A stretch of 64,000 bases of DNA from Klebsiella africana (GTDB lineage: Bacteria > Pseudomonadota > Gammaproteobacteria > Enterobacterales > Enterobacteriaceae), in the NCBI RefSeq assembly GCF_020526085.1, contig NZ_CP084874.1, positions 5,022,001 to 5,086,000 on the forward strand. Reading direction: 5' to 3'. Below are positions 9,648 through 20,739 of the stretch, one piece after another; the stretch's first letter is position 1; every line of letters starts with the position of its first letter. The notes below the pieces were generated by a model that was not told the origin of the DNA, searched no databases, and saw nothing but the letters and a program-made list of their open reading frames with translations. The translations under genes were made by a program, and so were the position numbers.

Positions 9648-10589
9648 ATGTTAGACAAAGTTTTGAAAATTGCCACACGGCAAAGCCCGCTTGCGCTATG
9701 GCAGGCGCAGTATGTTAAAGCACGCCTGGAACAAGCGCATCCTGGACTGAACGTCGAGTTAGTGCCGATGGTCACGCGCGGGGATGTCATCCTTGATACG
9801 CCCCTGGCAAAGGTGGGCGGCAAGGGCTTATTTGTAAAAGAGTTAGAGCTCGCCATGCTCGAAGGGCGGGCCGATATCGCCGTCCATTCGATGAAAGATG
9901 TGCCCGTGGAATTCCCGGAGGGCCTGGGGTTGGTCACCATCTGCGAGCGCGACGATCCGCGCGACGCGTTTGTCTCCAATCACTATGCCTCGATTGATGA
10001 GCTGCCGGCCGGCAGCGTCGTTGGCACGTCAAGTTTACGCCGTCAGTGTCAGCTGGCCGCTACCCGTCCGGACCTGGTGATCCGCTCTCTGCGCGGTAAC
10101 GTCGGTACCCGGCTGAGTAAGCTGGATAACGGCGAGTATGACGCCATTATCCTTGCTGCCGCCGGGTTGAAGCGCCTGAAACTGGAAGCGCGTATTCGCC
10201 AGCCGCTGTCGCCCGAGCAATCCCTGCCGGCCGTCGGCCAGGGTGCGGTAGGTATAGAATGCCGTCTTGATGATGCATGGACCCAGGCGCTGTTAGCGCC
10301 CCTCAATCATGCGGAAACCGCGGTACGCGTGCGCGCTGAGCGGGCGATGAATACCCGCCTTGAAGGCGGCTGCCAGGTGCCGATCGGCAGCTATGCGGAA
10401 CTGAAGGACGGGGAACTGTGGCTGCGGGCGCTGGTTGGCGCTCCGGATGGTTCACAGCTGGTGCGCGGCGAACGACGCGGGCCAGCGGAACAGGCGGAAG
10501 CCCTCGGCATCTCGCTGGCGGAAGAGCTTCTGGATAACGGCGCCCGCGACATCCTCGCGGCGGTTTATGATGGAGAAGCCCCGCGATGA
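9648..10589 (+). CDS. hemC: Porphobilinogen deaminase (hydroxymethylbilane synthase)
   Basis: HemC polymerises four porphobilinogens to hydroxymethylbilane. I start it at the ATG at 9648 ([14 protein letters not shown]), five codons into the open frame, because this gives the 313-aa family length. The dipyrromethane cofactor cysteine is C242 in the EGGCQVPIG box. The conserved TRGD and MKDVP segments and the arginines in SSLRRQCQL and [11 protein letters not shown] that hold the substrate carboxylates are intact. Its stop overlaps the hemD start (ATGA), opening the hemCDXY operon. Confidence 0.98.
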   Translation: MLDKVLKIATRQSPLALWQAQYVKARLEQAHPGLNVELVPMVTRGDVILDTPLAKVGGKGLFVKELELAMLEGRADIAVHSMKDVPVEFPEGLGLVTICERDDPRDAFVSNHYASIDELPAGSVVGTSSLRRQCQLAATRPDLVIRSLRGNVGTRLSKLDNGEYDAIILAAAGLKRLKLEARIRQPLSPEQSLPAVGQGAVGIECRLDDAWTQALLAPLNHAETAVRVRAERAMNTRLEGGCQVPIGSYAELKDGELWLRALVGAPDGSQLVRGERRGPAEQAEALGISLAEELLDNGARDILAAVYDGEAPR

Positions 10590-11326
10590 GCATCCTGGTC
10601 ACCCGTCCGCTACCGCAAGGTGAAGAGTTAGTCAGCCGCCTGCGCGCGCTGGGACGCGTGGCCTGGAGCTTTCCGCTGATAGAATTTACCCCCGGGCGGG
10701 AGCTTCCCGCGCTGAGCGACCATCTTGCCCATCTGGGGTCCGAGGATCTGCTGTTTGCGCTATCCCAACATGCGGTGGAATTCGCCCATGCCCGTCTGCA
10801 GCAGCAGGGCCTGCTCTGGCCCACTTCTCCGCACTATTTTGCCATTGGCCGCACGACGGCGCTGGCCCTGCATACGGTCAGCGGGCAGCATATCCGTTAC
10901 CCGTTAGATCGGGAAATTAGCGAAGTCTTGCTACAATTACCTGAATTACAAAACATTGCCGGAAAAAATGCGCTGATCTTACGCGGCAATGGTGGGCGGG
11001 AACTCTTAGGCGCGACGCTGACCGAGCGCGGCGCCAGGGTCACATTTTGTGAATGTTATCAACGTAGTGCAAAACATTACGATGGCGCAGAAGAAGCGAT
11101 GCGCTGGCAATCTCGCGGGGTCACCACGCTGGTGGTCACCAGCGGCGAGATGCTGCAGCAGCTGTGGTCGTTAATACCGCAATGGTATCGCGAACAATGG
11201 CTCCTGCACTGCCGCGTTATCGTTGTCAGTGAACGTCTGGCCCTTCAGGCCCGGGAACTGGGCTGGCAGGCGATTCAGGTTGCCGATAGCGCCGACAACG
11301 ATGCGCTGCTACGCGCATTACAATAA
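10586..11326 (+). CDS. hemD: Uroporphyrinogen-III synthase
   Basis: HemD closes hydroxymethylbilane with inversion of ring D to give uroporphyrinogen III, the branch point to haem, sirohaem and cobalamin. The 246-aa protein starts [16 protein letters not shown], the typical N-terminus. It shows the two alternating Rossmann-like lobes, with the [11 protein letters not shown] and [13 protein letters not shown] segments of the cleft. It overlaps hemC by 4 nt and precedes hemX by 21 nt. HemD is a poorly conserved family, but the context and these segments make the call firm. Confidence 0.96.
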   Translation: MSILVTRPLPQGEELVSRLRALGRVAWSFPLIEFTPGRELPALSDHLAHLGSEDLLFALSQHAVEFAHARLQQQGLLWPTSPHYFAIGRTTALALHTVSGQHIRYPLDREISEVLLQLPELQNIAGKNALILRGNGGRELLGATLTERGARVTFCECYQRSAKHYDGAEEAMRWQSRGVTTLVVTSGEMLQQLWSLIPQWYREQWLLHCRVIVVSERLALQARELGWQAIQVADSADNDALLRALQ

Positions 11327-11347
11327 CTCTCAACATTGGAAGCCATA

Positions 11348-12529
11348 ATGACGGAACAACAAAATCAATCCGCCGTGGTTGAAGAGACCAGGGAGGCCGT
11401 GGATACCACACCACAGCCAGAGAACACTGAGAAGAAGAAGGCAGGCAATAAAACCAGCCTGGCGCTCAGCGCGATCGCTATCGCCATCGCGATAGCCGCC
11501 GGCATCGGCCTGTATGGCCTGAACAAACAGCAGGCCACGCGGCAAAACGAAACCACCTCTGAATTATCAAGCCAGGTCGCGGCGCTGCAAAAAGCGCAGG
11601 AAAATCAAAAAAGTGAACTGGAAGGTATTATCAAACAGCAGGCCGACCAGCTAAACGAAGCCAAACACCAGCAGGAGACGCTGGCCAAACAGCTGGATGA
11701 GCTGCAGCAAAAAGTGGCGGTGATTTCCGGTAGCGATGCCAAAACCTGGCTACTGGCCCAGGCCGATTTTCTCGTCAAACTGGCGGGACGTAAGCTTTGG
11801 AGCGATCAGGATGTCACCACCGCCGCCGCGCTGCTGAAAAGCGCCGACGCCAGCCTCGCCGACATGAACGACCCGAGCCTCATCGGCGCCCGCCGGGCGA
11901 TCACCGACGACATCGCCACCCTCTCAGCAGTAAGCCAGGTGGACTACGACGGTATGATCCTCAAGGTGAATCAGCTGGCAAACCAAATCGACAACCTGCG
12001 GCTGGCCGATAATAACGATGACGATTCGCCGATGGACTCTGATAGCGACGAGCTCTCCAGCTCTATCAGCGAATGGCGCGTCAATTTGCAGAAAAGCTGG
12101 CAGAATTTTATGGACAACTTTATCACCGTGCGCCGCCGCGATGAAACAGCGGTCCCGCTGCTGGCGCCAAATCAGGATATCTACCTGCGGGAAAATATTC
12201 GCTCTCGCCTGCTGGTCGCCGCGCAGGCAGTGCCGCGCCATCAGGAAGAGACCTGGAAACAGTCGCTGGATAACGTCTCGACCTGGGTACGCGCCTATTA
12301 CGATACCGATGATGCCACCACCAAAGCCTTCCTCGACGAGGTGGATAAGCTCAGTCAGCAAAGTATTACCATGACGGTGCCAGAGACGCTGCAGAGCCAG
12401 GCGTTGCTGGAAAAACTGATGCAGACCCGGGTGCGTAACCTGATGGCACAGCCTGCCGTCTCCGCGAGCAGTGCGCCCTCACCAGCCCCTGCTGCACCGG
12501 CCGCCCCTGCTGCGCCGCAAGGAGAGTAA
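11348..12529 (+). CDS. hemX: HemX membrane protein
   Basis: HemX is an inner-membrane protein of the hemCDXY operon. It was once annotated as uroporphyrinogen-III methylase, but no methylase motif is visible and that activity is doubtful. From the ATG at 11348 ([16 protein letters not shown]) the 393-aa protein has a charged cytoplasmic N-terminus, one membrane helix at about residues 38-56 ([20 protein letters not shown]), a long periplasmic coiled coil (60-130), a globular region, and an Ala/Pro-rich tail that is longer than in E. coli. It is followed by hemY after 3 nt. Confidence 0.93.
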   Translation: MTEQQNQSAVVEETREAVDTTPQPENTEKKKAGNKTSLALSAIAIAIAIAAGIGLYGLNKQQATRQNETTSELSSQVAALQKAQENQKSELEGIIKQQADQLNEAKHQQETLAKQLDELQQKVAVISGSDAKTWLLAQADFLVKLAGRKLWSDQDVTTAAALLKSADASLADMNDPSLIGARRAITDDIATLSAVSQVDYDGMILKVNQLANQIDNLRLADNNDDDSPMDSDSDELSSSISEWRVNLQKSWQNFMDNFITVRRRDETAVPLLAPNQDIYLRENIRSRLLVAAQAVPRHQEETWKQSLDNVSTWVRAYYDTDDATTKAFLDEVDKLSQQSITMTVPETLQSQALLEKLMQTRVRNLMAQPAVSASSAPSPAPAAPAAPAAPQGE

Positions 12530-12532
12530 CGC

Positions 12533-13729
12533 ATGCTGAAAATTCTTTTACTCTTCGCACTGTTGATCGCCGGGATCGTGCTTGGCCCGATGATCGCCGG
12601 GCATCAGGGCTACGTCCTGATCCAGACCGATAATTACAATATCGAGACCAGCGTGACCGGGCTGGTGATCATCCTGATCCTCGCCATGGTGGTGCTTTTC
12701 GCCATTGAATGGCTGCTGCGCCGCATTTTCCGCACCGGGGCGCATACGCGCGGCTGGTTTGTCGGCCGTAAACGCCGTCGCGCGCGTAAGCAAACCGAGC
12801 AGGCGCTGCTCAAACTGGCGGAAGGTGATTACCAGCAGGTTGAGAAGCTGATGGCGAAAAATGCCGATCACGCCGAACAGCCGGTGGTGAACTATCTGCT
12901 GGCGGCGGAAGCGGCCCAGCAGCGCGGCGATGAAGCGCGGGCCAACCAGCATCTGGAGCGCGCCACCGAGCTGGCGGGCGATGACCTGATCCCGGTGGAA
13001 ATCACCCGCGTTCGCCTGCAGCTGGCACGTAATGAAAATCACGCCGCGCGCCATGGCATCGATAAGCTGCTGGAAATTACCCCGCGTCATCCGGAAGTGC
13101 TGCGCCTCGCCGAACAGGCATACACCCGCACCGGCGCCTGGCAGTCGCTGCTGGACATCATTCCGTCGATGGCGAAAGCTAACGTCGGCGATGAAGAGCA
13201 TCGCGCTGCGCTGGAACAGCTGGCATGGGTTGGCCTGATGGATAAAGCGCTGGCCGACGGCGGCAGTGAAGGGCTGCGCGAATGGTGGCGCAACCAGAGC
13301 CGTAAAACGCGGGCGCTGGTGCCGCTGCAGGTAGCGATGGCCGAGCGCCTCATCGAGAGCGACGATCACGATACCGCACAGCAAATTATCATTGATGGTC
13401 TGAAGAAACAGTATGATGACCGTCTGGTGATGCCGATCCCGCGTCTGAAGACCAATAACCCGGAACAGCTGGAGAAAGTGCTGCGCCAGCAAATCAAAGC
13501 CGTTGGCGACCGTCCGCTACTGTGGAGCACCCTGGGCCAGTCGCTGATGCGACACGGCGAATGGCAGGAGGCCAGCATCGCCTTCCGCGCCGCGCTTAAG
13601 CAGCGTCCGGATGCCTTTGATTACGCCTGGTTAGCCGATGCCCTTGACCGCCTGCATCAGCCAGAGGAAGCCGCTACGATGCGCCGCGATGGTCTGCTGC
13701 TAACGCTGCAGAAGAACCCTCTGCAATAA
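12533..13729 (+). CDS. hemY: HemY TPR membrane protein
   Basis: This 398-aa protein is the enterobacterial HemY, unrelated to the Bacillus protoporphyrinogen oxidase of the same name. Two membrane helices near the N-terminus (about residues 3-22 and 42-62) are followed by an arginine-rich cytoplasmic stretch (RRIFRTG, GRKRRRARKQ). A helical TPR-like domain fills the rest. Its role in tetrapyrrole metabolism is inferred only from its operon. It is the last gene of hemCDXY; a hairpin follows its stop. Confidence 0.93.
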   Translation: MLKILLLFALLIAGIVLGPMIAGHQGYVLIQTDNYNIETSVTGLVIILILAMVVLFAIEWLLRRIFRTGAHTRGWFVGRKRRRARKQTEQALLKLAEGDYQQVEKLMAKNADHAEQPVVNYLLAAEAAQQRGDEARANQHLERATELAGDDLIPVEITRVRLQLARNENHAARHGIDKLLEITPRHPEVLRLAEQAYTRTGAWQSLLDIIPSMAKANVGDEEHRAALEQLAWVGLMDKALADGGSEGLREWWRNQSRKTRALVPLQVAMAERLIESDDHDTAQQIIIDGLKKQYDDRLVMPIPRLKTNNPEQLEKVLRQQIKAVGDRPLLWSTLGQSLMRHGEWQEASIAFRAALKQRPDAFDYAWLADALDRLHQPEEAATMRRDGLLLTLQKNPLQ

Positions 13730-13738
13730 CCTGCCTTT

Positions 13739-13770
13739 GCTATCGCCTCTTGTGGGGCGATAGCCCTTCT
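13739..13770 (+). terminator. hairpin after hemY
   Basis: A 9-bp perfect stem (GCTATCGCC paired with GGCGATAGC, 8-nt loop) begins 9 nt after the hemY stop and is followed by a C/T-rich but not purely T tail. It is a likely, somewhat atypical, terminator of the hem operon and faces GlmZ. Confidence 0.5.
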
Positions 13771-13802
13771 CCCCCCCTTCGCATTGACGGATCCCTGAAA
13801 GA

Positions 13803-14013
13803 AAAAAACGCCTGCGCTGAAATCAGGGCAGGCGTTAAAACAGGTCTGTTTGACAACAAATTGGGTGCTTCACTCAACGTAATGTCCATGGTGTTTGATG
13901 AGGCATAAATGCGACATCTGTCAGTGGACGATAAGCACCGTAAGAACGGCTCTGCATCATTCCGGAGTTTATGAGGCACGAAGGCGAACATAAGAGATGG
14001 AATGAGCATCTAC
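13803..14013 (-). ncRNA. glmZ: GlmZ small RNA
   Basis: GlmZ is a roughly 207-nt Hfq-dependent RNA that base-pairs with the glmS leader to activate glucosamine-6-phosphate synthase. RapZ and RNase E cleave it when GlcN6P is plentiful. Reading the minus strand from GTAGATGCTCATTCCATCTC, the sequence follows E. coli GlmZ closely, including the CACTGACAGATGTCGC stretch, the GTTGAGTGAAGCACCCAATT pairing/processing region, and a terminal hairpin (AACGCCTGC ... GCAGGCGTT) followed by T residues. It lies beside hemY, as in E. coli. An 89-codon frame over it is spurious. Confidence 0.93.
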
Positions 14014-14155
14014 CCAGTTATTATCGCACAGGATCCCGGGGAATTGCATCTACCACAGTGATGAATTGAGAGTTTTCCTGACCCATATTCTTATGCGCGT
14101 CGAAGATTTTTTATTAGCAAGATCAGGGGAATAAGGAATGACAGGAAACGGCAGA

Positions 14156-14185
14156 AAACAAAAAACCCCGCCGAAGCGGGGTTCA
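14156..14185 (-). terminator. terminator of the Arg-His-Leu-Pro tRNA operon
   Basis: On the minus strand the stem AACCCCGC-TTCG-GCGGGGTT is followed by TTTTTGTTTTC. It lies 4 nt beyond the tRNA-Pro 3' end and has a stable UUCG tetraloop. Confidence 0.9.
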
Positions 14186-14189
14186 AAAT

Positions 14190-14266
14190 TGGTCGGCGAG
14201 AGAGGATTCGAACCTCCGACCCACTGGTCCCAAACCAGTTGCGCTACCAAGCTGCGCTACTCGCCG
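14190..14266 (-). tRNA. proM: tRNA-Pro (UGG)
   Basis: This 77-nt gene begins CGGCGAGTAGCGCAGC and ends in an encoded CCA. The anticodon loop CTTTGGGAC-type sequence reads TGG. It is the last tRNA of the four-gene operon argX-hisR-leuT-proM, the same order as in E. coli. Confidence 0.98.
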
Positions 14267-14308
14267 AAATACTGCTTTTTGAATTTTTAGTTCAATTCGT
14301 TAAAGTCG

Positions 14309-14395
14309 TGGTGCGAGGGGGGGGACTTGAACCCCCACGTCCGTAAGAACACTAACACCTGAAGCTAGCGCGTCTACCAATTCCGCCACCTTCGC
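14309..14395 (-). tRNA. leuT: tRNA-Leu (CAG)
   Basis: An 87-nt class II tRNA starting GCGAAGGTGGCGGAATTGG, with a long variable arm, anticodon CAG and encoded CCA. It is third in the tRNA operon, between hisR and proM. It reads the commonest leucine codon, CUG. Confidence 0.98.
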
Positions 14396-14418
14396 AAATT
14401 CACAACTCTATCAAATAA

Positions 14419-14494
14419 TGGGGTGGCTAATGGGATTCGAACCCACGACAACTGGAATCACAATCCAGGGCTCTACCAACTGAGCTATAGCCAC
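14419..14494 (-). tRNA. hisR: tRNA-His (GUG)
   Basis: A 76-nt tRNA starting GTGGCTATAGCTCAGTTGG with anticodon GTG and encoded CCA. The extra -1 guanosine of tRNA-His is produced at processing and corresponds to the 5' G. It is second in the operon. Confidence 0.98.
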
Positions 14495-14549
14495 CACTGC
14501 AAACCTTTTACGCGGTATTAAAACCACCGCAGCTCCAGCACCGGGTTAA

Positions 14550-14626
<77 letters not shown>

Positions 14627-14647
14627 TTAGCGCCGTTGCGGGGTCGG

Positions 14648-14676
14648 ATAATACGGACTTCCTCCCCCGCTGTCTA
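14648..14676 (-). promoter_or_regulatory. promoter of the tRNA operon
   Basis: On the minus strand TAGACA (14671-14676) and TATTAT (14648-14653) are separated by 17 nt, followed by a C-rich discriminator (CCGACCCCGC). A GC-rich discriminator is typical of stringently controlled stable-RNA promoters. Confidence 0.75.
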
Positions 14677-14728
14677 GTGCCTTTTTAAAGAAAATTATCG
14701 TTTGCTCATGCTTTGTTCGTTTTGACGC

Positions 14729-16114
14729 TTATTCAGCCGTATTATTGATTTGTCCCTGTCTCCCGAGGCCAAACAGCTTATAAATCAGGGTAACGGCGGC
14801 CAGGAAAATAATGCCGACAAAGAGCGACATCCGGGTTTCATCATTCAGTCCCATCCCGACCAGCACGCAGATCAGGAAGGCCATCGTGAAATAGTTGGCC
14901 CACGGAAAAAGCAGCGAACGGAACGGATGGCTGGCAATCGCCGCCCGGTGAACGCGACGGAAACGTAACTGACTAATCAGGATCACAAACCATGGCACCA
15001 TCCCTGGCAACACGCTGGCGCTGTAGACATAGACAAACACCCGCTGCGGATTAGTAATGATGTAATTCAGGCAGGAGCCCACCAGCAGGATCAGAATCGA
15101 CAGCGCCACGCCGACGACCGGAACGCCGTTGCGCGATACCTTACCGATCGCCGCCGGCAGTTGGCGGTTCTTCGCCAGGGCGTACAGCATACGTCCACAG
15201 CTGTACATTCCGCTGTTGCAGCCGGAAAGCGCCGCCGTCAGCACCACGAAGTTGATAATTCCCGCCGCCGCGGTAATCCCGATTTTGGCAAACGTCAGTA
15301 CGAACGGGCTGCCGTTGGAGCCGATTTGATCCCACGGGAAGATAGTGACGATAACGAAAATCGCGCCGACGTAGAAAATCAGGATCCGCCACAGCACTTT
15401 GCCCACCGCGCTGCGCAGGGTCACCTGCGGATTTTTCGCTTCACCTGCGGTAATGCCGATGAGCTCCACCCCTTGATAGGACGCAACCACGATACACAGC
15501 GCCGTCAGGAAGCCCTTCCAGCCGCCGGCAAAGAAACCGCCATGTTCGGTCAGGTTGCCAAAACCAATGGAGTGGCCGCCGTTGCCAAAGCCGAAGAAAA
15601 TGACGCCCAGGCCTACGACGATCATCACGATAATGGTGGTCACTTTAATCATGGCGAACCAGAACTCGATTTCACCGTACAGCCGGACCGCCGCCAGGTT
15701 AGCCAGCGCCACCAGCCCCACGGCAATTAACGCCGGGATCCACTGCGCCATCTCCGGGAACCAGAACTGCACATAGACCCCGATGGCGGTAATCTCCGAG
15801 ATGCCCACCGCCATCCACATAAACCAATAGGACCAGGCCGTGAGATAGCCGAAGAACGGGCTCATATAACGGTGCGCGTAAACAGCGAACGAGCCGGTTA
15901 CCGGTTCGAGGAACAACATTTCGCCCATCGAACGCATGATAAAGAAAACAAATAAACCGGCGATAATATACGCCAGCAGCACGGAAGGCCCAGCCCACTT
16001 CAAGGTACTGGCCGCCCCCATAAACAATCCCACGCCAATCGTCCCGCCAAGGGCGATCAGTTCAATATGCCGGGCCTCCAGTCCACGCTGGAGCTCCGCT
16101 TTTTTCTCAGTCAT
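14729..16114 (-). CDS. yifK: YifK amino acid permease (threonine/serine)
   Basis: This 461-aa inner-membrane permease of the APC superfamily (amino acid transporter family, PheP/AroP-like) is predicted to have 12 membrane helices. The N-terminal consensus ([26 protein letters not shown]) is intact, as is the [10 protein letters not shown] and [14 protein letters not shown] region of helix 6. E. coli YifK, also called ThrP, imports threonine and serine by proton symport and is controlled by Lrp and the sRNA GcvB. The gene follows wecG on the same strand after a 200-nt gap with a large hairpin. Confidence 0.93.
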   Translation of the reverse strand: MTEKKAELQRGLEARHIELIALGGTIGVGLFMGAASTLKWAGPSVLLAYIIAGLFVFFIMRSMGEMLFLEPVTGSFAVYAHRYMSPFFGYLTAWSYWFMWMAVGISEITAIGVYVQFWFPEMAQWIPALIAVGLVALANLAAVRLYGEIEFWFAMIKVTTIIVMIVVGLGVIFFGFGNGGHSIGFGNLTEHGGFFAGGWKGFLTALCIVVASYQGVELIGITAGEAKNPQVTLRSAVGKVLWRILIFYVGAIFVIVTIFPWDQIGSNGSPFVLTFAKIGITAAAGIINFVVLTAALSGCNSGMYSCGRMLYALAKNRQLPAAIGKVSRNGVPVVGVALSILILLVGSCLNYIITNPQRVFVYVYSASVLPGMVPWFVILISQLRFRRVHRAAIASHPFRSLLFPWANYFTMAFLICVLVGMGLNDETRMSLFVGIIFLAAVTLIYKLFGLGRQGQINNTAE

Positions 16115-16259
16115 ATATCCTCTTGTGTTTGCTGTATTCCGGGTACTCCCGGTTATTGTTATTAACTGAAACCATAGCCTTGCCGACGCGCAGGTCTCCC
16201 CCGCGCGTATGAAGCCTGCGAATGGTTAATTAATTTTGCGGAAATGGCAAATAAAGTAT

Positions 16260-16305
16260 CAGGCGAGTGAAGAGATTACATAGAATATGTATGCAAACTC
16301 GCCTG
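16260..16305 (-). other. long nested hairpin between wecG and yifK
   Basis: A 9-bp perfect outer stem (CAGGCGAGT paired with ACTCGCCTG) encloses a second stem (TACATA-GAA-TATGTA). It lies 15 nt past the wecG stop. No T tract follows on the minus strand, so it may be an mRNA 3' end or processing structure rather than a simple intrinsic terminator. Confidence 0.55.
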
Positions 16306-16319
16306 GTTGCAGTGGAATA

Positions 16320-17060
16320 TCAGAGCTTACCGGAATAATGCCAACGTAAATAGCGCAGTAGGCGGAACTGTCTCTTGATGCGGCTCGGCTGCAAAAGCAG
16401 GCGATAGAACCACTCCAGCCCCAGATCCTGCCAGAACTTCGGCGCCCGATGGACGTGCCCGGTAAAAACATCGTAAGTGCCGCCGACGCCCATATACAGC
16501 GCGTGCGGATACAGGCGCCGGCAGTCGCGCATGAAGATCTCCTGGCGCGGCGACCCCATCGCGACGGTGACGATTTTCGCCCCGCTGTCGCGAATGCGTT
16601 CGAACAACGCCTGGCGCTGCTCAGGGGTGAAATAACCGTCCTGACTACCGACGATGTTCACCTGCCAGCGCTGACGCAGCCTGGATTCTGTCTGCGCCAG
16701 GACCTCAGGTTTACCGCCGACCAAAAACACCGGTGTCCCTTCAGCGCCGGCGCGCTGCATGAGCGCTTCCCAGAGATCGGCCCCCGCCACGCGGGACACC
16801 TGCGCCTGCGGGTATTTTTTGCGCAGCGAACGCACCACGCTGATGCCATCGGCATATTTAAACTCTGCTGCCTCAATCAGCGCCCGCACCTCCGGGTTAT
16901 CTTCTATGGCCAGCATTTTCTCGGCATTAATCGCCACCAGCGTTCCCTCCCGGAGAGCGCCGTCGGCATACAAATAATCCAGAGCGTGCTGCATATCGCG
17001 CCAGCCTATGAGCTGCAGCCCTCTTAACAGGTACAACGGCGCGGAAATGGTCCCAGTCAT
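16320..17060 (-). CDS. wecG: WecG, UDP-ManNAcA transferase of ECA
   Basis: WecG adds N-acetylmannosaminuronic acid to GlcNAc-PP-undecaprenol, forming lipid II of enterobacterial common antigen. The 246-aa protein is of the WecG/TagA/CpsF glycosyltransferase family. Recognisable are the [27 protein letters not shown] and [11 protein letters not shown] motifs, the last being the family signature. I prefer the second ATG (17060) because a GAAGG sequence overlaps the first one and is well spaced for the second. It is the last gene of the ECA cluster, 11 nt downstream of wzyE. Confidence 0.95.
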   Translation of the reverse strand: MTGTISAPLYLLRGLQLIGWRDMQHALDYLYADGALREGTLVAINAEKMLAIEDNPEVRALIEAAEFKYADGISVVRSLRKKYPQAQVSRVAGADLWEALMQRAGAEGTPVFLVGGKPEVLAQTESRLRQRWQVNIVGSQDGYFTPEQRQALFERIRDSGAKIVTVAMGSPRQEIFMRDCRRLYPHALYMGVGGTYDVFTGHVHRAPKFWQDLGLEWFYRLLLQPSRIKRQFRLLRYLRWHYSGKL

Positions 17061-17071
17061 GTCCATCCTTC

Positions 17072-18418
17072 TCAGACTTGCGGTTGCGAAAGCGGTTTTA
17101 CGCGCTTATGAATCAGTCCCACGCTATCCAGGAACCAGTACAGCAGTTTCGCCGCCAGCAAGCAGATACCAAAGATCACGAGGAAAAACACCACGCGTGA
17201 GCCGAACGAATCCAGTCCCTCGCGCGCCAGCACTATCATGTTGAAGATAGCGCCGAAACAGAAACTGTGCAGGATAGCCGCTTTATAGCGATTGCTCTCC
17301 CGGTTGCCCAGCTCATACAGCCAGTCGAACCATTTAATAATCAACCCGACCGCCACGGCGCCCAGCGGCACAAACCAGACGCCGCCCATCACCACCAGCG
17401 AGCCAATCAGCGTCGGCGAGATCGCCAGCCCCGAATGGTTGTTTAATACTTCCCAGGTGAAGTAGTTGGCGGTATTGAGCACCATCGTCGGGCGACCGTG
17501 CCACATCCAGCTGGGGATAAAGACGTAGAAGTCGCGGATCATCGGCGCCAGACCCTGGAAATCGATCTTGTCGTAGTTCTGCAGCAGCAGCGCCAGGTTT
17601 TCCCACGGTGAGAAGGTATCGCGCGTGAGATACAGGAAGGTATAAAACGCTTCGTCGCCGCTGACGTTCATTCCGTAGCGCTTCAGCGCCAGCCAGAACA
17701 TGCCGACGATACCCAGCACGCCCGCCGCCGCCAGCATCCACAGGCTGATCCAGCCGCGAATAATGCCGATAAACAGGAAGATGGCGAAGGCGATGATGAT
17801 ATTGGCGCGCGTCCCGCCGACGATGGCGTAGGTCAGCAGACCAAAGGCCACGGTGCTGACGAGGAAGAAGATCCACGCCTTATAATCCTGGCGCAGGAAA
17901 TAGACCACCAGCATCGCCGGAATAAAGAAGTAGAAGAAGCGCTTCAACGCCACGCCAGACACTTCGGCAGAGAAGATCTGGCTATAGGAGTTGAGCTTAA
18001 ACAGCAGGAAACCGTTGTGGGCGAAGAAGATGCCGACGCACAGCAGCGCCAGCCCCATCAGTATGCCCCAGGCCAGATGGGTTTCCACCCGGTTCATGGT
18101 AAACAGCGGGCGATGCACAACCTCACGCGATGCCGGACGCAGCCGTGTTTTATAGGTCACGTAGTAGACTGCGTAGAAGCACACCGCGATCAGCAGCGTC
18201 TGCAGCAAAATCTCCGGCGGCGCCACGCTGACGTCAAAGCGGAACACCAGAATACTGGTCAGCGGGAAGCCGAAGAAAAAGGTCAGCAGAAACAGCAACG
18301 AGAAAAAGACGTTGAAGTTAAAGCGTACCCGACGGAACTCAAACCAGGTGGCGGTGGCGATGAACAGCGTCGACAGCAGCCAGACCACCAGCAGCCCGCT
18401 AAATTGCATTAACGTCAT
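17072..18418 (-). CDS. wzyE: WzyE, ECA polysaccharide polymerase
   Basis: WzyE polymerises the flipped trisaccharide lipid III units into ECA chains at the periplasmic face of the inner membrane. The 448-aa protein is almost entirely hydrophobic, with at least eleven apparent membrane helices and one larger periplasmic loop (around [20 protein letters not shown]). Its start overlaps the wecF stop by 4 nt. Assignment rests on position, length and recognisable sequence; Wzy proteins have few fixed motifs. Confidence 0.93.
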   Translation of the reverse strand: MTLMQFSGLLVVWLLSTLFIATATWFEFRRVRFNFNVFFSLLFLLTFFFGFPLTSILVFRFDVSVAPPEILLQTLLIAVCFYAVYYVTYKTRLRPASREVVHRPLFTMNRVETHLAWGILMGLALLCVGIFFAHNGFLLFKLNSYSQIFSAEVSGVALKRFFYFFIPAMLVVYFLRQDYKAWIFFLVSTVAFGLLTYAIVGGTRANIIIAFAIFLFIGIIRGWISLWMLAAAGVLGIVGMFWLALKRYGMNVSGDEAFYTFLYLTRDTFSPWENLALLLQNYDKIDFQGLAPMIRDFYVFIPSWMWHGRPTMVLNTANYFTWEVLNNHSGLAISPTLIGSLVVMGGVWFVPLGAVAVGLIIKWFDWLYELGNRESNRYKAAILHSFCFGAIFNMIVLAREGLDSFGSRVVFFLVIFGICLLAAKLLYWFLDSVGLIHKRVKPLSQPQV

Positions 18419-19491
18419 GCCTGCCCCTCCGCCGCTAACCGTAGCGCCCGCTGCCAGCCCGTCAGATAGTTCGGCCGGAAGAAAGCGATAGCGGATTTAT
18501 CCACGCTCGCCAGCTGACGCTGCGCTTCGCGCACCACGCTGACGTCCAGCGCGTCGCTGGTGAACAGCACCGGCACATGCTGCTCGGCCATATCCTGCCA
18601 GAACGGGTTTTCCCGATTGAGCACGCAGGGGATGCCCGCCTGAATCAGCAGGCACAGGGTGCCGATCCCCTGCTGGCGGGCAAACAGAAAATAGCCCAGA
18701 TCGCAGCGGCGCAGCAGCGCCAGATAATCATGAAACTCCAGCTTCTCGCTGAGGATCTGCAGATGCTCACCGCTAAACAGCGCCGCCCCCGCCTCGCGAA
18801 CCTCGTTGATATAGGCGTCGTTTTTCGCTGGATAGCCCATCGGCACGATCACGTTTACCGTATCGCCAAACTGCTGATGGATTGCCTTCAGCGCGGCAAT
18901 ATGTTCATTGCTGCGATCCCCGGAGTTGCCGACCAGAATAGTCAGGGTATCACCGCGCGGAGCGTTATCGGCCAGGGTATTCAGCGCCGGATCCATACGG
19001 GTCGGGAAGTAGAGCAGCTCGCCCGGGACGCGTGGATGGCGGTTAGCGAACCAGCTGAGATCGCCGCGGGTGGCGAAAACGCGCCCTACCCGCCCCTGCG
19101 CCAGGCGGCGCAGCGGATAGAACAGGCGAAATTTCAGGCTGGTAGCGTTTTCGTACAGATCCGCCCCCCAGATATGCCAGTTAAACTGCGACGGGCGGAT
19201 GCCGCCACTCAACAGCGCCAGCCACAGCCCGGTATTGAATTGGCCGTGGAAGAAAAAGCGCTGCTGGCGGTTGGCTTTCGCTGTGGCAATCACTGCCTGC
19301 GCCAGCGCTTTCTTTCCTGGATAGCAGGTGATGTCCAGTGCCGGATATCCATCACGCACGCTGGCCTCATTACCGACGACCATAAATCTCCTGGCCTGCG
19401 GATCGGCGGCCAGTTCGTCGTTAAAGAACCGCAGTACGGTCTGGTTATGATGCGGGATATCCGATCCCAGTACATGTATCAGTGCTGTCAT
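18415..19491 (-). CDS. wecF: WecF, Fuc4NAc transferase of ECA
   Basis: WecF transfers 4-acetamido-4,6-dideoxygalactose from dTDP-Fuc4NAc to lipid II, completing the ECA trisaccharide (lipid III). The 358-aa protein has the family start [20 protein letters not shown], the [10 protein letters not shown] segment and the C-terminal [18 protein letters not shown] region. It is a peripheral cytoplasmic-face glycosyltransferase (family GT56). It overlaps both wzxE and wzyE by 4 nt, implying tight translational coupling. Confidence 0.95.
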   Translation of the reverse strand: MTALIHVLGSDIPHHNQTVLRFFNDELAADPQARRFMVVGNEASVRDGYPALDITCYPGKKALAQAVIATAKANRQQRFFFHGQFNTGLWLALLSGGIRPSQFNWHIWGADLYENATSLKFRLFYPLRRLAQGRVGRVFATRGDLSWFANRHPRVPGELLYFPTRMDPALNTLADNAPRGDTLTILVGNSGDRSNEHIAALKAIHQQFGDTVNVIVPMGYPAKNDAYINEVREAGAALFSGEHLQILSEKLEFHDYLALLRRCDLGYFLFARQQGIGTLCLLIQAGIPCVLNRENPFWQDMAEQHVPVLFTSDALDVSVVREAQRQLASVDKSAIAFFRPNYLTGWQRALRLAAEGQA

Positions 19492-20738
19492 GCCCGTTTA
19501 CGCCAGAGTAAAAACACGCCACTACAAAGGGCGAAATAAACAATATAAGTGGCCATATACGCCTGCGCCGCGCCAACCGCGCCGTGCGCCGGTATAAGCC
19601 AGTGTGAGAATGCGGTCAGCAGCGCGAACTGGCTGATTTCCGTCAGAATATAAAAACGCAGCGACGCTTTGGCGATCACCAGATAGCCATAGACGTAGGC
19701 GCCTACTTTTAAAACGTCGCCCACCAGCTGCCAGGCGAACAGATCACGCATCGCGGTAAAGCGATCGGAAAACAGCAGCCAGATGGCAAAATCGCGCAGC
19801 AGCCAGACCGTCAGGCTCGCCGCCGCTACTGCCGGCAGGACGAATTTCAGCGACTTGACTATCTCGCGGGTGATATCCGTTTTGGCGCTCAGCCGCGACA
19901 GCGTCGGCAGGAGATAGACGCTAAACGAGGCGGTAATAAACTGCAGGTAGGCATCGGAAATGCTGCTCACCCCCTGCCAGATGCCGACCGCCTCCCAGCC
20001 GTAATGCGCCGCCAGCAGATTACGCATCATCACATAGGCTACCGGCAGGGTCACCGAAGTTATGAGCGCCATCAGGGTAAATTTCGATAGCTGTCCCGCC
20101 AGACCGTTATCCCAGCGCGGGCGCAGGGCGCTCAGCGGAATATTCCCCCGCCGCCAGAGCATAATGCCCGCCGGGATCACCACCAGCGCCGGCACTAATG
20201 CCAGCCCCAACAGCGCCCCCTGGTAACCACCGAAGTAGTAACAGGCATAATAGGCCGCGACGCCAATCAGGCTCCCGGCAATCAGCGAGAAGGCGTTACC
20301 CGCCGCATCGCGAAAGCCTTTCATCAGCGCCAGCAGGAAGTTCGCCCAGGCGATCCCCATCTGAACCAGCGCCACCAGCCGTACCAGACCCTGATAGTGC
20401 GTATGGCCGAACAGCCCCTGGCTTATCGGCGCCGCCGCGACTAAAAACACCAGCGCCAGCAGCGTGGAAAAGCCAAGCACCATCGCCGACGAGGTGCCCA
20501 CCACCTGCTTCAGGCGCGGGGGATCGTCGTGATGCTGAGCCACCAGCTTCGTGACACCGTTAAATATCCCGGCCCCGGCCAGCACGCCGAGCACGGTAAC
20601 CAGTTGCCGGAAGTTACCGGCCTGGCCCACACCCGCCGGCCCAAACGAGACGGCCAGCAGCTTCACAACCAGCAGCCCGGCGCCGATTTTGACCAGCGTC
20701 GATGCCGCCGTCCACAATGAGGCTTTTGCTAACGACAT
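19488..20738 (-). CDS. wzxE: WzxE, ECA lipid III flippase
   Basis: WzxE moves undecaprenyl-PP-linked ECA trisaccharide from the cytoplasmic to the periplasmic leaflet. The 416-aa protein belongs to the MOP/polysaccharide transport superfamily with about twelve membrane helices. The N-terminus ([21 protein letters not shown]) and the [19 protein letters not shown] segment are typical. It begins one base after the wecE stop codon and overlaps wecF by 4 nt. Confidence 0.95.
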   Translation of the reverse strand: MSLAKASLWTAASTLVKIGAGLLVVKLLAVSFGPAGVGQAGNFRQLVTVLGVLAGAGIFNGVTKLVAQHHDDPPRLKQVVGTSSAMVLGFSTLLALVFLVAAAPISQGLFGHTHYQGLVRLVALVQMGIAWANFLLALMKGFRDAAGNAFSLIAGSLIGVAAYYACYYFGGYQGALLGLALVPALVVIPAGIMLWRRGNIPLSALRPRWDNGLAGQLSKFTLMALITSVTLPVAYVMMRNLLAAHYGWEAVGIWQGVSSISDAYLQFITASFSVYLLPTLSRLSAKTDITREIVKSLKFVLPAVAAASLTVWLLRDFAIWLLFSDRFTAMRDLFAWQLVGDVLKVGAYVYGYLVIAKASLRFYILTEISQFALLTAFSHWLIPAHGAVGAAQAYMATYIVYFALCSGVFLLWRKRA

Positions 20739-20739
20739 A

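Noticed and set aside
13740..14009. 89-codon minus-strand reading frame after hemY
   Set aside because: It covers almost exactly the GlmZ small RNA and its terminator; the frame has no ribosome binding site and no protein-like conservation.
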